From Paracyclopina nana (taxonomy: Eukaryota; Arthropoda; Copepoda; Cyclopoida; Cyclopettidae): a stretch of 64,000 nucleotides of DNA. The DNA lies in the NCBI GenBank assembly GCA_019096065.1, contig JAGUCH010000004.1:186001-250000 (forward strand), given 5' to 3'. Each line of letters starts with the position of its first letter. Within the stretch, counting starts at the first letter, position 1. Shown piece after piece: positions 54,399-64,000 of this stretch. The translations under genes and the position numbers were made by a program. The notes beneath the pieces were generated by a model that worked only from the letters and a program-made list of their open reading frames with translations, had not been told where the DNA came from and did not search any database.

Positions 54399-56270
54399 CT
54401 TTAGTCTTTTATATGAATGTTTCCATGGAAAATAAGTGAAACCAAATTACTTTATACCCCCCAAAATTGCATCCTGGGCCATAAAATTCCTCAACATAGC
54501 GTAGAAAGGGATGTGACATAGAAAAGTGCAGAAAACTGAATTGTAGCTCGAGGAAACCACTTCTTACAGCAATAATAGACAAAAGTATCATAACATTGAT
54601 ACGCCATCAAGTGACATCACTGAAGCAATACTTGGGATTTGTTTACACAACCGTGCTACTTTTTATGAGGCTTAAATACAAAACCAAGAATCAAAATAAT
54701 CTGCAGACTTCTCATTTAGCGTGCCAAAAAACTTGCTCTATTATTTTTCAAAATTTTCTAAATGTAAGAGAACTTGTAGCCGACAAGAAACTACAAAAAT
54801 AGCTAATGAAAACAAAAATTGTCCTAAGATCGGTCTTTTTTTAATCCTTTTCCTGATAGACGATGCAAACGATCCAAAATTCCGGCGCACTTGTTTGTTT
54901 ATTCAAGAAAGAGTTATCACTTTCGAGCAGCAAAATCGGGCATTCTTTTTCAAAATAAGCATTCATCTCAGTATTTTTTTAGCAAAACAAACCAGTGAAT
55001 ATTTTATCTGGTAGCACTGAATTTTGAATCGACTACTCCCTAATCCCAAAAGTTTCAACTTTCCGTCCGCTAGGCGTGCTACTTGCATTTGTTATTGTTA
55101 TGTCACTATTGTCAATAGAAATAGTTGGCATGCATTCAACCGCAAAATAGACTTGTCTGCATTTCATTGTAAATCGCCCATTTATCCCTTATTATTTGGG
55201 TGGATTCTTGCTGCAATAATTTTCTCTTTTCTACTCGGTGGTCTTTTTTTTCTCGTGAATAAATTGCATCTTATTTTTTCCGCGCAATGAGGGGGGGTGA
55301 AACAGTCATTACCGAGATCATCATTTTGCTACTCTCGTTTTTTCCTCGGAGGTGCTTTGTGGGTGGCCTCGCCCGAAGCCACGCCCATTTTTCGAAGCTT
55401 TGTCAACGGTAAGCTCAACACGGTGGAATATAAAGGTTAGAACTCGGTCAATTTGATTCCAAGCAATGAATCTGCGCATTTTCGGATTTTCTCTATTCAT
55501 GGCGAAATGTCCCGTCACCATTGGCCCTCTAAAATGCTAAAATTACTTAATGATTTAGCAAAAAGACAAAGCTTCAAAAAGTATTATTGTCCTTTTTAGC
55601 CTGAAATTTGTTGTGAAAAATCACCAAAAAGTAATTAAATTCAACTTTTCTTTTTTTAAAAAAAAATCTGCTTTTGGCAGAAATATACTTGAGTTAATTT
55701 GAATTAGTCAAAAGCAAAGAGCTCAAAAACAATTTATTCCTTTTTAACCTTAGTTTTATACTGATATTCAGGCAACTTTGGAAAAAAGCGCCGAAGTCAC
55801 CAAAAATAATCCATATATAACTTTTCTTTTTAGAAGAAAAGTGCTCTTCGCAGAAATATACTATAAAGCAATGTATTTTAGGTCTGAAACACTTTTTTAA
55901 GCAAAATCGCTTCTTCTCCTTAAAAGTGGATTAAAATCTTACATTTACTTGAATGATTGAATCTTTAAAATTTGATAGAAAAAACCTTCAAAAATTATCA
56001 TTTTTTCAAAAACTCACTTGAAAATAAACTAATGCCTCCGTAAAAGTGGATTCACATCATAAAACTTTAATATTTGAACCTTTTATTGGTGCAAATTAAA
56101 TCCACTCGAAAATAAAGTAAAACCTCCCTAAAAAATGGATTGACATCATAAAACTTTAATATCTTATAGAAAAAAAATCCCCTTGAAAATCAAATAAAAC
56201 TGTAAATAAAAAGCAGGTGAAAACAATGTAAAGAGCGCACTTAAGAGCGTCATTTTGATTGGGGGCCACC

Positions 56271-56329
56271 CAGAGACTTATATAACAATATATAACCTAT
56301 AACCTATATATAACCTATATAAGTCTCTG
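56271..56329. mobile_element. 59-bp hAT-type MITE, family A
   Basis: TIRs CAGAGACTTATATA and TATATAAGTCTCTG with a perfect 8-bp TSD GGGCCACC (56263-56270 and 56330-56337). The interior is only about 31 bp of TATAACC repeats. Same TIR as 1139-1572. Confidence 0.92.
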
Positions 56330-57240
56330 GGGCCACCGTTATCTGGAAGCATTTACTAAAGGGACAGCGTGCGCGGGACACGCGGCGCGTATGAGGTCTT
56401 AACTGCGGAGCGACCACCCAAATCGACATCATGAACCACCAGAAGAAGCAGAAGAAAAGCCAGAAGCGACCACCCAAAATCTCCATGTGGAAAAAATCCT
56501 CTCTTTTCCCTCATAACTTTACAAACTGGAGGAAAAAAAAGTGTAGAAGAAGTAGCTCACTTACTTTTTGGCTGTTGAATTTTTTTGGGACCAATCTCAG
56601 GTAGTTGTGCACAGTGGGGCATAATTTCAGAAAAATCCCCCCTGCTGAGCTAAGTTTCTTTGTGAGATTAGCCGGAAGTTTCCCATTTATTCTCATCGGT
56701 TTCGCGCACTAAACAACTCAATTTTTCATTAAGTTTTCCAATTCTGGGAAATGCTACAATAAATTGTATAGACTCCATGCCAAATAAAAGTATTGAACTT
56801 CTCAACAAATTTCTTATTTATTAAAAAAAATATGGTTTTTTAATAATAGACATCAGTCTCATAACAAAGACAGTGACACTGAGCGACCCTAGCGTAATTT
56901 TAGGGAAACACTGGGTACTTAACTGAAGTCGCTCATTTATCAAAATGTAAACAATCATTGGCACGTTTTGGGGATTGTTGCAATGAAAACTCAGCCCTTT
57001 TTGGGAATGCCATCAAAAATATAGGTTTATTGATCTCGACTAGTTTGTTAAAGGCCCAATTCGCTAGACTCTCAAGAGTTTCAGATAACTGCCACTAGAT
57101 GGCACTAGATTCAATCATGAGCATTGCTCGTGACGTCACAATGTTTCCTAATTACTTTTCATTATTCAGCCTTACAATCAGAGTTTACATATAGTATTTT
57201 GACCGCAGAGGTTGAAAAAGCAATAACTTGGATCATCTCA

Positions 57241-57368
57241 AAAGTATTTTAAAAAACATTAACATCGTGAAGCATTTATTTACTTCAGAGGTTGCAAAAG
57301 TTTGGCTTGGAAGGATTGTGATGTTGCAAACATTATTAAATCTTGTGATTTTGTTGGTGGAGATAAGT
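57241..57368 (+). pseudogene. degenerate LNR exon copy
   Basis: Matches the end of LNR-gene intron 3 plus exon 4 (58722-58860): CATTTATTTACTTCAGAGGT then TGCAAAAGTTTGGCTTGGAA. It still reads GCKSLAW, SCDF and GGD but has lost the GDGQCDD core and part of the domain. Confidence 0.8.
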
Positions 57369-57898
57369 CAGTGGAGGGGCAAACTTTTTAATTAGATGGC
57401 GCTTTTTGAGCAAGTATTTTGGGGCAAACTGTCGCGCGCGAAACTTGTCACGTGATAAGGATCTGAAATTTGATTGGCTCAACTTTGGAGCCAGCCTCGA
57501 AAAATTTGGTTTCTAAGATAAAAAGCTTGAATGTTTGCGTGAGTTGAAAATAGTTTTTTTGACTTGAAAGGGTAGCATTTTGTAATTATATGTAAATGAA
57601 GATTTCGGCACAAGTGCTCCCAAAGCCAAAATTGCCAATTTTTAGATCATCAATGTAGCGCAGCCATGACAAATGTACTTGCTCAAGTTGCAAAGAATCT
57701 AGTGACTTTACGCCTTATTTGGCTTATTGTTGAAATCAGATTTAAGTCGCATCAGCATTTGAATCTTTTACATTTGCCATGAAGACTCTACAATGAAACA
57801 GCTAGTTCCAAAATTTGAGTTATGACGCATTAAAAGCTTGAGCAGCTATTACCTTGGAAAATTGCCTTTCATTGAGGCTTTTCCATATCTATTAGGCC
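57369..57898. repeat. left arm of a ~530-bp inverted repeat around the LNR gene
   Basis: Reverse complement of 58957-59496 with moderate divergence: CAGTGGAGGGGCAAACTTTT / AAAAGTTTGTCCCTCCACTG, AACTTGTCACGTGAT, ATGTTTGCGTGAGTTGAAAA, AGTCTTCATGGCAAATGTAA (inverse) and ATTGAGGCTTTTCCATATCT. The loop of about 1.06 kb holds LNR exons 1-4. Confidence 0.88.
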
Positions 57899-58023
57899 TC
57901 AGTTTTGTGGTTGGGGCACAAATCATGAGGAAACCAAGGCAAAGTTGGCTATTGATTTTCAAACCACAAAATGGAAATGTGGAACCAGTTTGCTGGTGTC
58001 TTAAGCCTGAGTCAAACTTAAAA

Positions 58024-59772
58024 ATGGGAGCTAGCACAGCTCAAGTAGCATCGATACTTTTATTTCTGGTGGTCATTGTATCATCAGCTGTTCTCATTGG
58101 CTTGTATGTCCATTCCAAAAATGAAGAAGAAGCTGATGCCACCACTAAAAAGGGTAATTAGACTCACTTCCTCAATTACAACCACACAAAATTATTTCTT
58201 TTATTTTAAAAACAACAATTTTAGCTTCATCTAGCTTTGAAAACAGTTCATCTACAACTGTATCATTTGAAACCACCACAACCACTCAAACCACTATGAC
58301 ATCTTCAGCAACTGATGACCAAATATCCCTAATCACAGAAATCTTACCACCAAATGCACCACCTCCAATTGCACCACCTCCAATTGCACCACCACCAATT
58401 GCACCACCTCCAATTGAACCACCTCCAATTGCACCACCACCAATTTCAATCTACAATGGAAGTACTTCTACAAATCAATCAAGTAAGATCATGTCAACTT
58501 CTTTGATAGTTTTGATTTTAGTTGGTTTGTCTTTAGCTTGTAATTATCCAAGCTGGATTGGTGATGGAAGTTGTGATGATACCACCAACAAGTTGGTTTG
58601 TAACTTTGATGGTGGAGATTGTTGCTTGACACCAATCAATGATTTGTACTGCTGGATTTGCATCTGCCAAGAGGATGGCACAAGGCACAGCAGCGCCACC
58701 ACACCCTCAACGTAAAGTGGATCATTAAAAACATTAAAAACATAATTATGTTTATTCACTTCAGAGGTTGCGAAAGCTTGGCTTGGAAAGGCGATGGCCA
58801 ATGTGATGATGCAAACAATGTTGACTCTTGTGACTTTGATGGTGGTGATTGCTGTGGTCCGGATAGGAACACAGACTTTTGTGATGTCTGCCTTTGTCAT
58901 TTGGACAACACAATGCCAATCCCTGCCTCATCTGCATCTGTATCGATGTCAGGTACCAATAAGCCCAATAGATATGGAAAAGCCTCAATTAAAGGCAATT
59001 TTCCAAGAGAATAGCTGCTCAAGCTTTCAATGCGCCATAACTCAAATTTTGAACTAGTTGTTTCATTGTAGAGTCTTCATGGCAAATGTAAAAGATTCAA
59101 ATGCTGATACGACTTAAATCTGATTTCAACAATAAGCCAAAGGCGTTAAGTCTCTAGATTCGCAGCGCCATCTATTTTTTTTGCAACTTGAGCTAGTTCA
59201 TTTGTCATGGATGCGCTACATCGATGATCAAAAATTGGCAATTGTTTGGATTTGCCGAAAGCTTCATTACTATATAATTACAAAACGCTTATACCCTTTC
59301 AAGTCAAAAAACTATTTTCAACTCACGCAAACATTCAAGCTTTTTATCTTAGAAACCAAATTTTTCGAGGCTGGCTCCAAAGTTGAGCCAATCGAATTTC
59401 AGATCCTAATCACGTGACAAGTTTCGCGTGCTGCAGTTTGTCCAAAAATACTTGCTCAAAAAGCGCCATCTAGTGAAAAAGTTTGTCCCTCCACTGGACT
59501 GGCAGAAGGATTATACCATTACTTTTGGCATAGATTGCACAAATCCTTTTTGGAATGGAGATGGTTTCTGTGATGACACCAATAATGTGGCTCCTTGTGG
59601 ATATGATGGTGGTGATTGCTGCTTGGAAAACGCATTGACCACTTATTGCACTAGCTGCATTTGCCATCTGGATGGACTGGTTCACACCACCACTCCTTCT
59701 GGACTGGTTAATTCCTCTCTGATCAACATTTTGCTACCAGCTTTGCCACCATTGCACAGTGGGCCCCGTTGA
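58024..59772 (+). CDS. type II membrane protein with three LNR domains
   Basis: Predicted single-pass protein with an extracellular Lin12/Notch-repeat array; substrate or partner unknown. Exons 58024-58153, 58225-58482, 58537-58711, 58765-58952, 59534-59772 (phases agree), 329 residues. TM/signal anchor VASILLFLVVIVSSAVLIGL at about residues 8-27; Ser/Thr-rich stem; a PPPI(A/E) repeat (six units); then LNR1 (CNYPSWIGDGSCDD ... DGGDCC), LNR2 (CESLAWKGDGQCDD ... DGGDCC) and LNR3 (CTNPFWNGDGFCDD ... YDGGDCC), each with the Ca2+-binding Asp/Asn set. Each is trailed by a second conserved C-x2-C-x-C element (YCWICIC, FCDVCLC, YCTSCIC) that is not part of the Notch LNR. An in-frame ATG at 57925 would add 33 residues. 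Intron 4 (581 bp) contains the right arm of the inverted repeat. Confidence 0.8.
58957..59496. repeat. right arm of the inverted repeat, inside LNR intron 4
   Basis: Inverted partner of 57369-57898. Its outer 150 bp also match the dispersed fragment at 24030-24185. It separates LNR exons 4 and 5. Confidence 0.88.
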
Positions 59773-60783
59773 AGCATTTTCCTCCATTTCTTATTTTTCG
59801 TCAAATCGGCAGCGCATTAGCAAAGCCCCCAAATTACTGTAAAACTGGAACTTTTGACTCTTTCTAGCAAAGTCTTACGCAAATTCACGCACTTTTTTTG
59901 CAATCCAACCCCGTTCATATTACTTTTTCTCTAATTTGACAGTGTTATGGGTTGGACAACCTTGGACTTAAAAAGTTCAGCTAATATTTAGTTTAGTTTT
60001 ACATGCAAATAGAAGATTCATCTTTTTGGGTCAATTTTGACCCTTATTTTTAATGAAATCCTGTTCTCTTGAGACCTAAAATACTTAGACTAATTCTAAT
60101 CTAAGGCTTCAACAAAAAAATTATGGTTCTAATGGAACAGTAGAAGCTTGTAGCCACTTTTTGACATTTCTTTTTGCTTAGATTTTTTTAGCAAATTCGG
60201 GATGCTTCTCAAAAATGATCATGAATTCACAAATCGAATTGAATTTAGAGCCTTTTAAATGGTCATTTCTGATCACCAAGAACCCATTGGAACTATTTTA
60301 AGATAAAAAAGTGTTTGAAACTGGATTTCATAATTTGGCTGAAATGGAGAAAGAAGGGTCTCCGTGGCCCACTGTGCATTGGTTCTCCAAGGTTGAACAT
60401 GAATGGCTTCTGTATGCATACTATGCACCAAAAAATCAAGTTATGCACTACTCTTAATTGTGAAATACAGAGTTTGGTTTTGATGTTGAAAAAAATCAAA
60501 GATAGATGGCGCTGCTTTCGGGAGTAGATGAAAGTGCTACCATATCTTTAAGCTGATTTAGAATTCTATTAATGCAAAAAGGCTTTTCTGTGGACATTTT
60601 GGAGAATTTGTCTAAATAATATCTCTTTGTTTCCATCAATGATTTTAGTGTTTCCTATAATTAGAAGCATTGAAAATTGTATATTTTTAAACTCAATTTC
60701 TTTACTTACTGAAAAAATGACAACTTATTGCAAATTAAATATCAAAATTCAATATTGAAATTCAAAAGTTAAAAAAAACACTT

Positions 60784-61068
60784 TAGATGGCACCACTGTT
60801 GAAGTGGAAAAAAAATACCAGAAGTGGAATTTTCCTTGATTGAAGTTTTTTGGCATTTTTGACGCTCAAATGGCGAATAACACAAGTCATTGCTCCATCT
60901 AGCGGAATTTTCTGCTTGTTGCTATAATTTCAATTCATACTTAATTAATAATTCTAAAGATTTTTAACCAATTTCCCCAAATAATCACAGAAAATGCCAA
61001 AAAGGTGGTGTAAGTAAAAATCCACTTCTGGTATTTTTGTCCAATTATGCTTCAGTGGCGCCATCTAC
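60784..61068. mobile_element. short TIR element with CTCF-like motif in its ends
   Basis: Left TAGATGGCACCACTGTTGAA, with ATACCAGAAGTGGAATTTT further in; right AAAATCCACTTCTGGTATTTTT, then CTTCAGTGGCGCCATCTA. Arms about 75 bp with gaps. TSD not clear. Confidence 0.65.
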
Positions 61069-61289
61069 AGTAGCTAACTAAATTGCTTGGTCAGAGTAAA
61101 AAAAGCATTTTTGTCAACTTGGCGGTGGGTTCACTACATACGGCAGTGAAGCGAAAATCGCTGTATTTTGCTGAGATTTGGCGTGCGCTCGCATATACCG
61201 TACAATAATGGATTTTTTCGTCACATGTGAAGAAATAATGGTCATTATTGTACAGTTGGCAACTTGAGATTTCTTCTTCTATTAAAAAA

Positions 61290-61361
61290 AGACTTGACCG
61301 GGATTCGAACCTGGGTCTGTTGAGTGAAAGGTCTGCTCTATCCCAATGCACTATCAGAATT
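61290..61361 (-). tRNA. tRNA-like sequence (minus)
   Basis: On the minus strand: A box TAGTGCATTGGGATAGAGC and B box AGGTTCGAATCCCGG; T stem with one mismatch, acceptor about 5 of 7 pairs. Anticodon arm unclear, so probably a pseudogene. Confidence 0.4.
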
Positions 61362-61842
61362 CCAATACTTCAGAGCACATTCTGGCATATATTATTTAAT
61401 GTTTACTTTCCACTCTAAGAAAATCTTCCTAATAACTCCTAACTCCTAATAATAAAAACAATAATAATAATAAAAAATAATAAAATAATAAAAACTAAAA
61501 CATTTTCATTTGAAAAAAAGTCTTCCAAAGATTTTTTTAAGAAAAGTCTACAAAATTAAATTTTTTTTTTAACCTTCTTTGCAAAAAAAAACTTTTATTG
61601 ATCTTTCTAAAGAGCCAAATTCGTCATTTTGGTCCTTTTTTAAAAAATTCTGGCGAAATATTCCCCTAAATATCTGGTTACCCTGCAAGTGCTGAGCTTT
61701 TGCTAGAGATGCGCGCGCGCGATTGACCGCAAAGTTATACCTGCAAACGAGCTATCTTTTTTAAGGCCGATTTAATTGCTAAATTAATCAATTTTTATCA
61801 TTAAACAGTACTATTGGGACTTTTAACCATCACGAAGCTGAC

Positions 61843-62002
61843 AAAAATGTCAATACTGTCCTGATGACTTGTCCATATAGGGTTTTTCGCTCATTCGTAG
61901 TAAAATTCCAGATCACTCGTGGCTTCGCCACTCGGTGATCTTTCATTTGACTACTCATGAGCGAAAAACCCTATATGGACTCGTCATCAGGACAGTATTG
62001 TT
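61843..62002. repeat. palindrome, arms about 50 bp
   Basis: CCATATAGGGTTTTTCGCTC pairs with GAGCGAAAAACCCTATATGG; outer ATACTGTCCTGATGAC / TCATCAGGACAGTAT. The loop contains GATCACTCGTGGCTTCGCCA, itself partly palindromic (a GTGGCTTCGCCAC hairpin), like the loop of 38430-38586. Confidence 0.88.
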
Positions 62003-63529
62003 ACATTTTTTGCCAGCATATGGAGCCTTGTCATCAGGTTTAGTCAAAGCTGGGCCATAATTTTCTTGAACAAATGACTGCACTTGAGAGCTAAAGGGAC
62101 CATAAACCTCCCAGGGTGAAAAAGAGACTTATCATAAAATGTCTTTAGTAGTAAATCTTTTGGCATTTCGCACTCCCATGAGCATTGTCACAGACAGCAC
62201 GTGCTGACCCACATTTCCCGCATTTTTCCCTACATAGTAATTGCTGTAAAACGATTTCCCTGGGCTATAATCCACTTTACAGATCTGACTCAGCTTTTTT
62301 CTGCTGTCATAAGTGTGTTTATCATTTGGGGGGTATAAAGGGCATTTTATGAACCAGTATGCTATTTTGGAGTTTTTTCTTGAGCAGTGTCAGCTGAAAA
62401 TCCCAGCTGTTGCCCCAAACGGCCGCTAGGAGCGCCCTACATCAATGTTATTGTTATGATACTAGTGTGAATTTAACTGCCCGTTTTTATGCTCCCCAGC
62501 CTTGCACAAATGCATATTCCTTCTGGACATGAGTAATAGTTTGTGTTTTACAGCCCCAGGGCAAAAATGTTATCTTGCTGTGCAAAATAAATGAGACAAC
62601 TTCATCAAGAGAGTAGGAAAAACCGCAATTCCGAGCTAAGGAGATTAGGCGCAATTAATCACTGATTTTCAGTTGGCCAAACAAAATGCAATTTTTCAAT
62701 TCCCAGGAGAATGAAAATTCCACATTTTGTGACAGCTTTTAAAAAAAATCCTCCAAATGCTCAAAAGTAAACATAGTTTTCCTTTTTTGAATCCTGGCCA
62801 GCAAAACTTTTTTGTCTTGACAAAAAAAAGAACATGTGTGAAGTTGAAAGCAAATTTCTGGGCAAGGAAAAAGAAGAAAAGAGTTTTTTTTCAGTAGCTT
62901 TGATTTAAAAAAAAGAGGAATCTTTTGTTACAGTTCTCTTTTCACAAATCTTGAGCAAATTGAATGGAAAAAGTATTTTTCACCAAAATGAACATGTAAA
63001 ATAAACTGACCACAATTCACAATGGGGTGCAGATCCCCCCAAAACCCAGCAGGATTAATTAAAATGCACCCATTGTGTCCAGCCACAAATGCAATCTGTC
63101 TGAATTGTCACACCAAAATTGGACTTGTGTAACCCCACCTAGAAAATATCCAATTTCAATATGGAGAGACATGTGGTAACAATTTAATGTCTAACAAGTA
63201 AAGTTTCTGAGTGTGTAATCCAATTCCTTTTGCACACATTTTGGGAAGCATTTTTAGCTGTCAAAGCCAATCATTAATTTTGCCAGCTACAATTGAGCTT
63301 GGAGGTCTTTGTTCAAAACCGTGGGATCAGTGACAAAGGTTACACTTCTAAGTAGTGCAACTAAAACTAGGTCTCATTTTGGCCACCCACTTTCTAGCTA
63401 TTCTTGTGTGTAATGAGAATTGCCTGAATTTGCACATGTTGTTGTGATATTAGCAAAAATTATGAATGACACAAATTACAGTTGGAAAAAAGCTGGATGA
63501 TGAGTTTACCAGGTTTCATTTCAGGATTT

Positions 63530-64000
63530 ATTTTTGGCTTGACTCAGATATTTGACCCATCACAGGAAATGTAAACAAAGCATAGTCTTCTTTAACTAGT
63601 CTTGTTGTTTGAATGTTTTTGATTTTTAAACATCATTTACAACCTATTTTCATAATAAAAGCATGAAGAAAGATACTTTGAAAAATATTAAAGTGATTCA
63701 TTTCATTTCACAATTAATTTTGGCTCGACACAGATTTTTGACCCTTCGCAGGAAGTGTAAACAAAGCGTATTCTTCTTTAACTAGTCTTGTTGTTTTAAT
63801 GTTTTTAATTTTTAACATAATTTAGAACATATTATCAAAAAATATTAGTGTTAAATAAGATGAAAAAGATTTTAAAAGTGATTCATTTCATAATTAATTA
63901 ATTTTGGCTCGACACAGATTTTTGACCCTTTGCAGGAAGTGTAAACAAAGCGTATTCTTCTTTAACTAGTCTTGTAGTTTAAATGTTTTTATTTTATTTT
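63530..64000. repeat. 185-bp tandem satellite, 2.5 units, cut by window end
   Basis: TTTTGGCTCGACACAGATTT ... GTAAACAAAGCGTATTCTTC ... TTTAACTAGTCTTGT recurs with starts near 63535, 63721 and 63905 (periods about 186 and 184 bp). Probably continues beyond the window. Confidence 0.9.

Larger units (their letters stand above)
53237..57240. other. 4-kb gene-free repeat-rich region
   Basis: Promoter of the receptor; diverged palindrome (53515-53725); second copy of TIR element E (53740-54296); tRNA-like unit (54322-54398); AT-rich sequence with open frames to 97 codons (54596-55290) that I cannot recognise; a 59-bp MITE (56271-56329). From 56340 to 57240 nothing recognised except a CTCF-like CCACTAGATGGCACT at 57092. 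Confidence 0.5.
59773..64000. other. 4.2-kb gene-free region to window end
   Basis: Contains a TIR element (60784-61068), a tRNA-like sequence (61290-61361, minus), a palindrome (61843-62002), a solo element-E end (about 62247-62330) and a 185-bp satellite running off the window (from about 63530). Between 62340 and 63520 I see nothing. Open frames are short and unconvincing. Confidence 0.55.

Noticed and set aside
54596..55290. Open frames of 68-97 codons
   Set aside because: AT-rich, low-complexity translation, no domain.
58296..58715. Pro-rich APPPI block as an antifreeze or cuticle protein
   Set aside because: It is the stem of the LNR protein: phases join it to the TM exon upstream and LNR exons downstream.

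Overview
The window is eukaryotic nuclear DNA. Nearly every gene I could model is a conserved animal gene split by very short GT-AG introns (mostly 52-67 bp). A divergent ionotropic receptor, a claudin-like tetraspan, C-type lectin and LNR proteins point to an arthropod. The compact introns and the multi-LNR gene make a copepod crustacean my best guess; LNR-protein expansion has, from memory and unchecked, been reported in the cyclopoid Oithona nana. The species call is inference.

Layout: C-type lectin 3' end (to 663); ACOT9-like thioesterase (2501-3931); Na+/H+ exchanger (4602-7681); UTP3/SAS10 (8585-10158) with decayed copies of its own 3' end; WDR61/SKI8 (minus, 11003-12163); NUDT9-like ADP-ribose pyrophosphatase with an in-frame TAA (12874-13771); Cys-rich secreted protein (minus, 13857-14476); MMAB and GNL1 in tandem (16348-18866); EDF1/MBF1 (minus, 19008-19516); ADAL and CIAO1 in tandem, 20 bp apart (19980-22102); repeat block (22.2-24.2 kb); LURAP1-like adaptor (minus, 25415-27476); claudin-like tetraspan (30380-32210); SVIP (33580-33924); pyroglutamyl-peptidase I (minus, 34531-35783); an AT-hook/C2H2 protein whose large introns are full of repeats (36161-43498); cardiolipin synthase (minus, 44177-45213); GNPNAT1 (46104-47022); COPS5/CSN5 (47698-50524); an ionotropic receptor and its partial tandem pseudogene (minus, 51.0-53.2 kb); a three-LNR membrane protein inside a 0.5-kb inverted repeat (57.4-59.8 kb); then gene-free, repeat-rich sequence to 64000.

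Most genes are unrelated housekeeping genes, so there is no shared pathway. Two same-strand pairs (MMAB-GNL1 and ADAL-CIAO1) are spaced so tightly, with a splice-acceptor-like site just before the second ATG, that polycistronic transcription with trans-splicing is a serious hypothesis.

The accessory DNA is unusually readable. There are at least three families of hAT-type MITEs, most with 8-bp target-site duplications (TSDs), a mariner-like MITE, a TIR element carrying tRNA-like pol III boxes, a ~500-bp element that sits in introns of two different genes (one copy with a 16-bp direct repeat), several near-perfect palindromes, 21/22-bp minisatellites that read as open frames on both strands, and a repeated habit of gene 3' ends being tandemly duplicated just downstream of their own gene.
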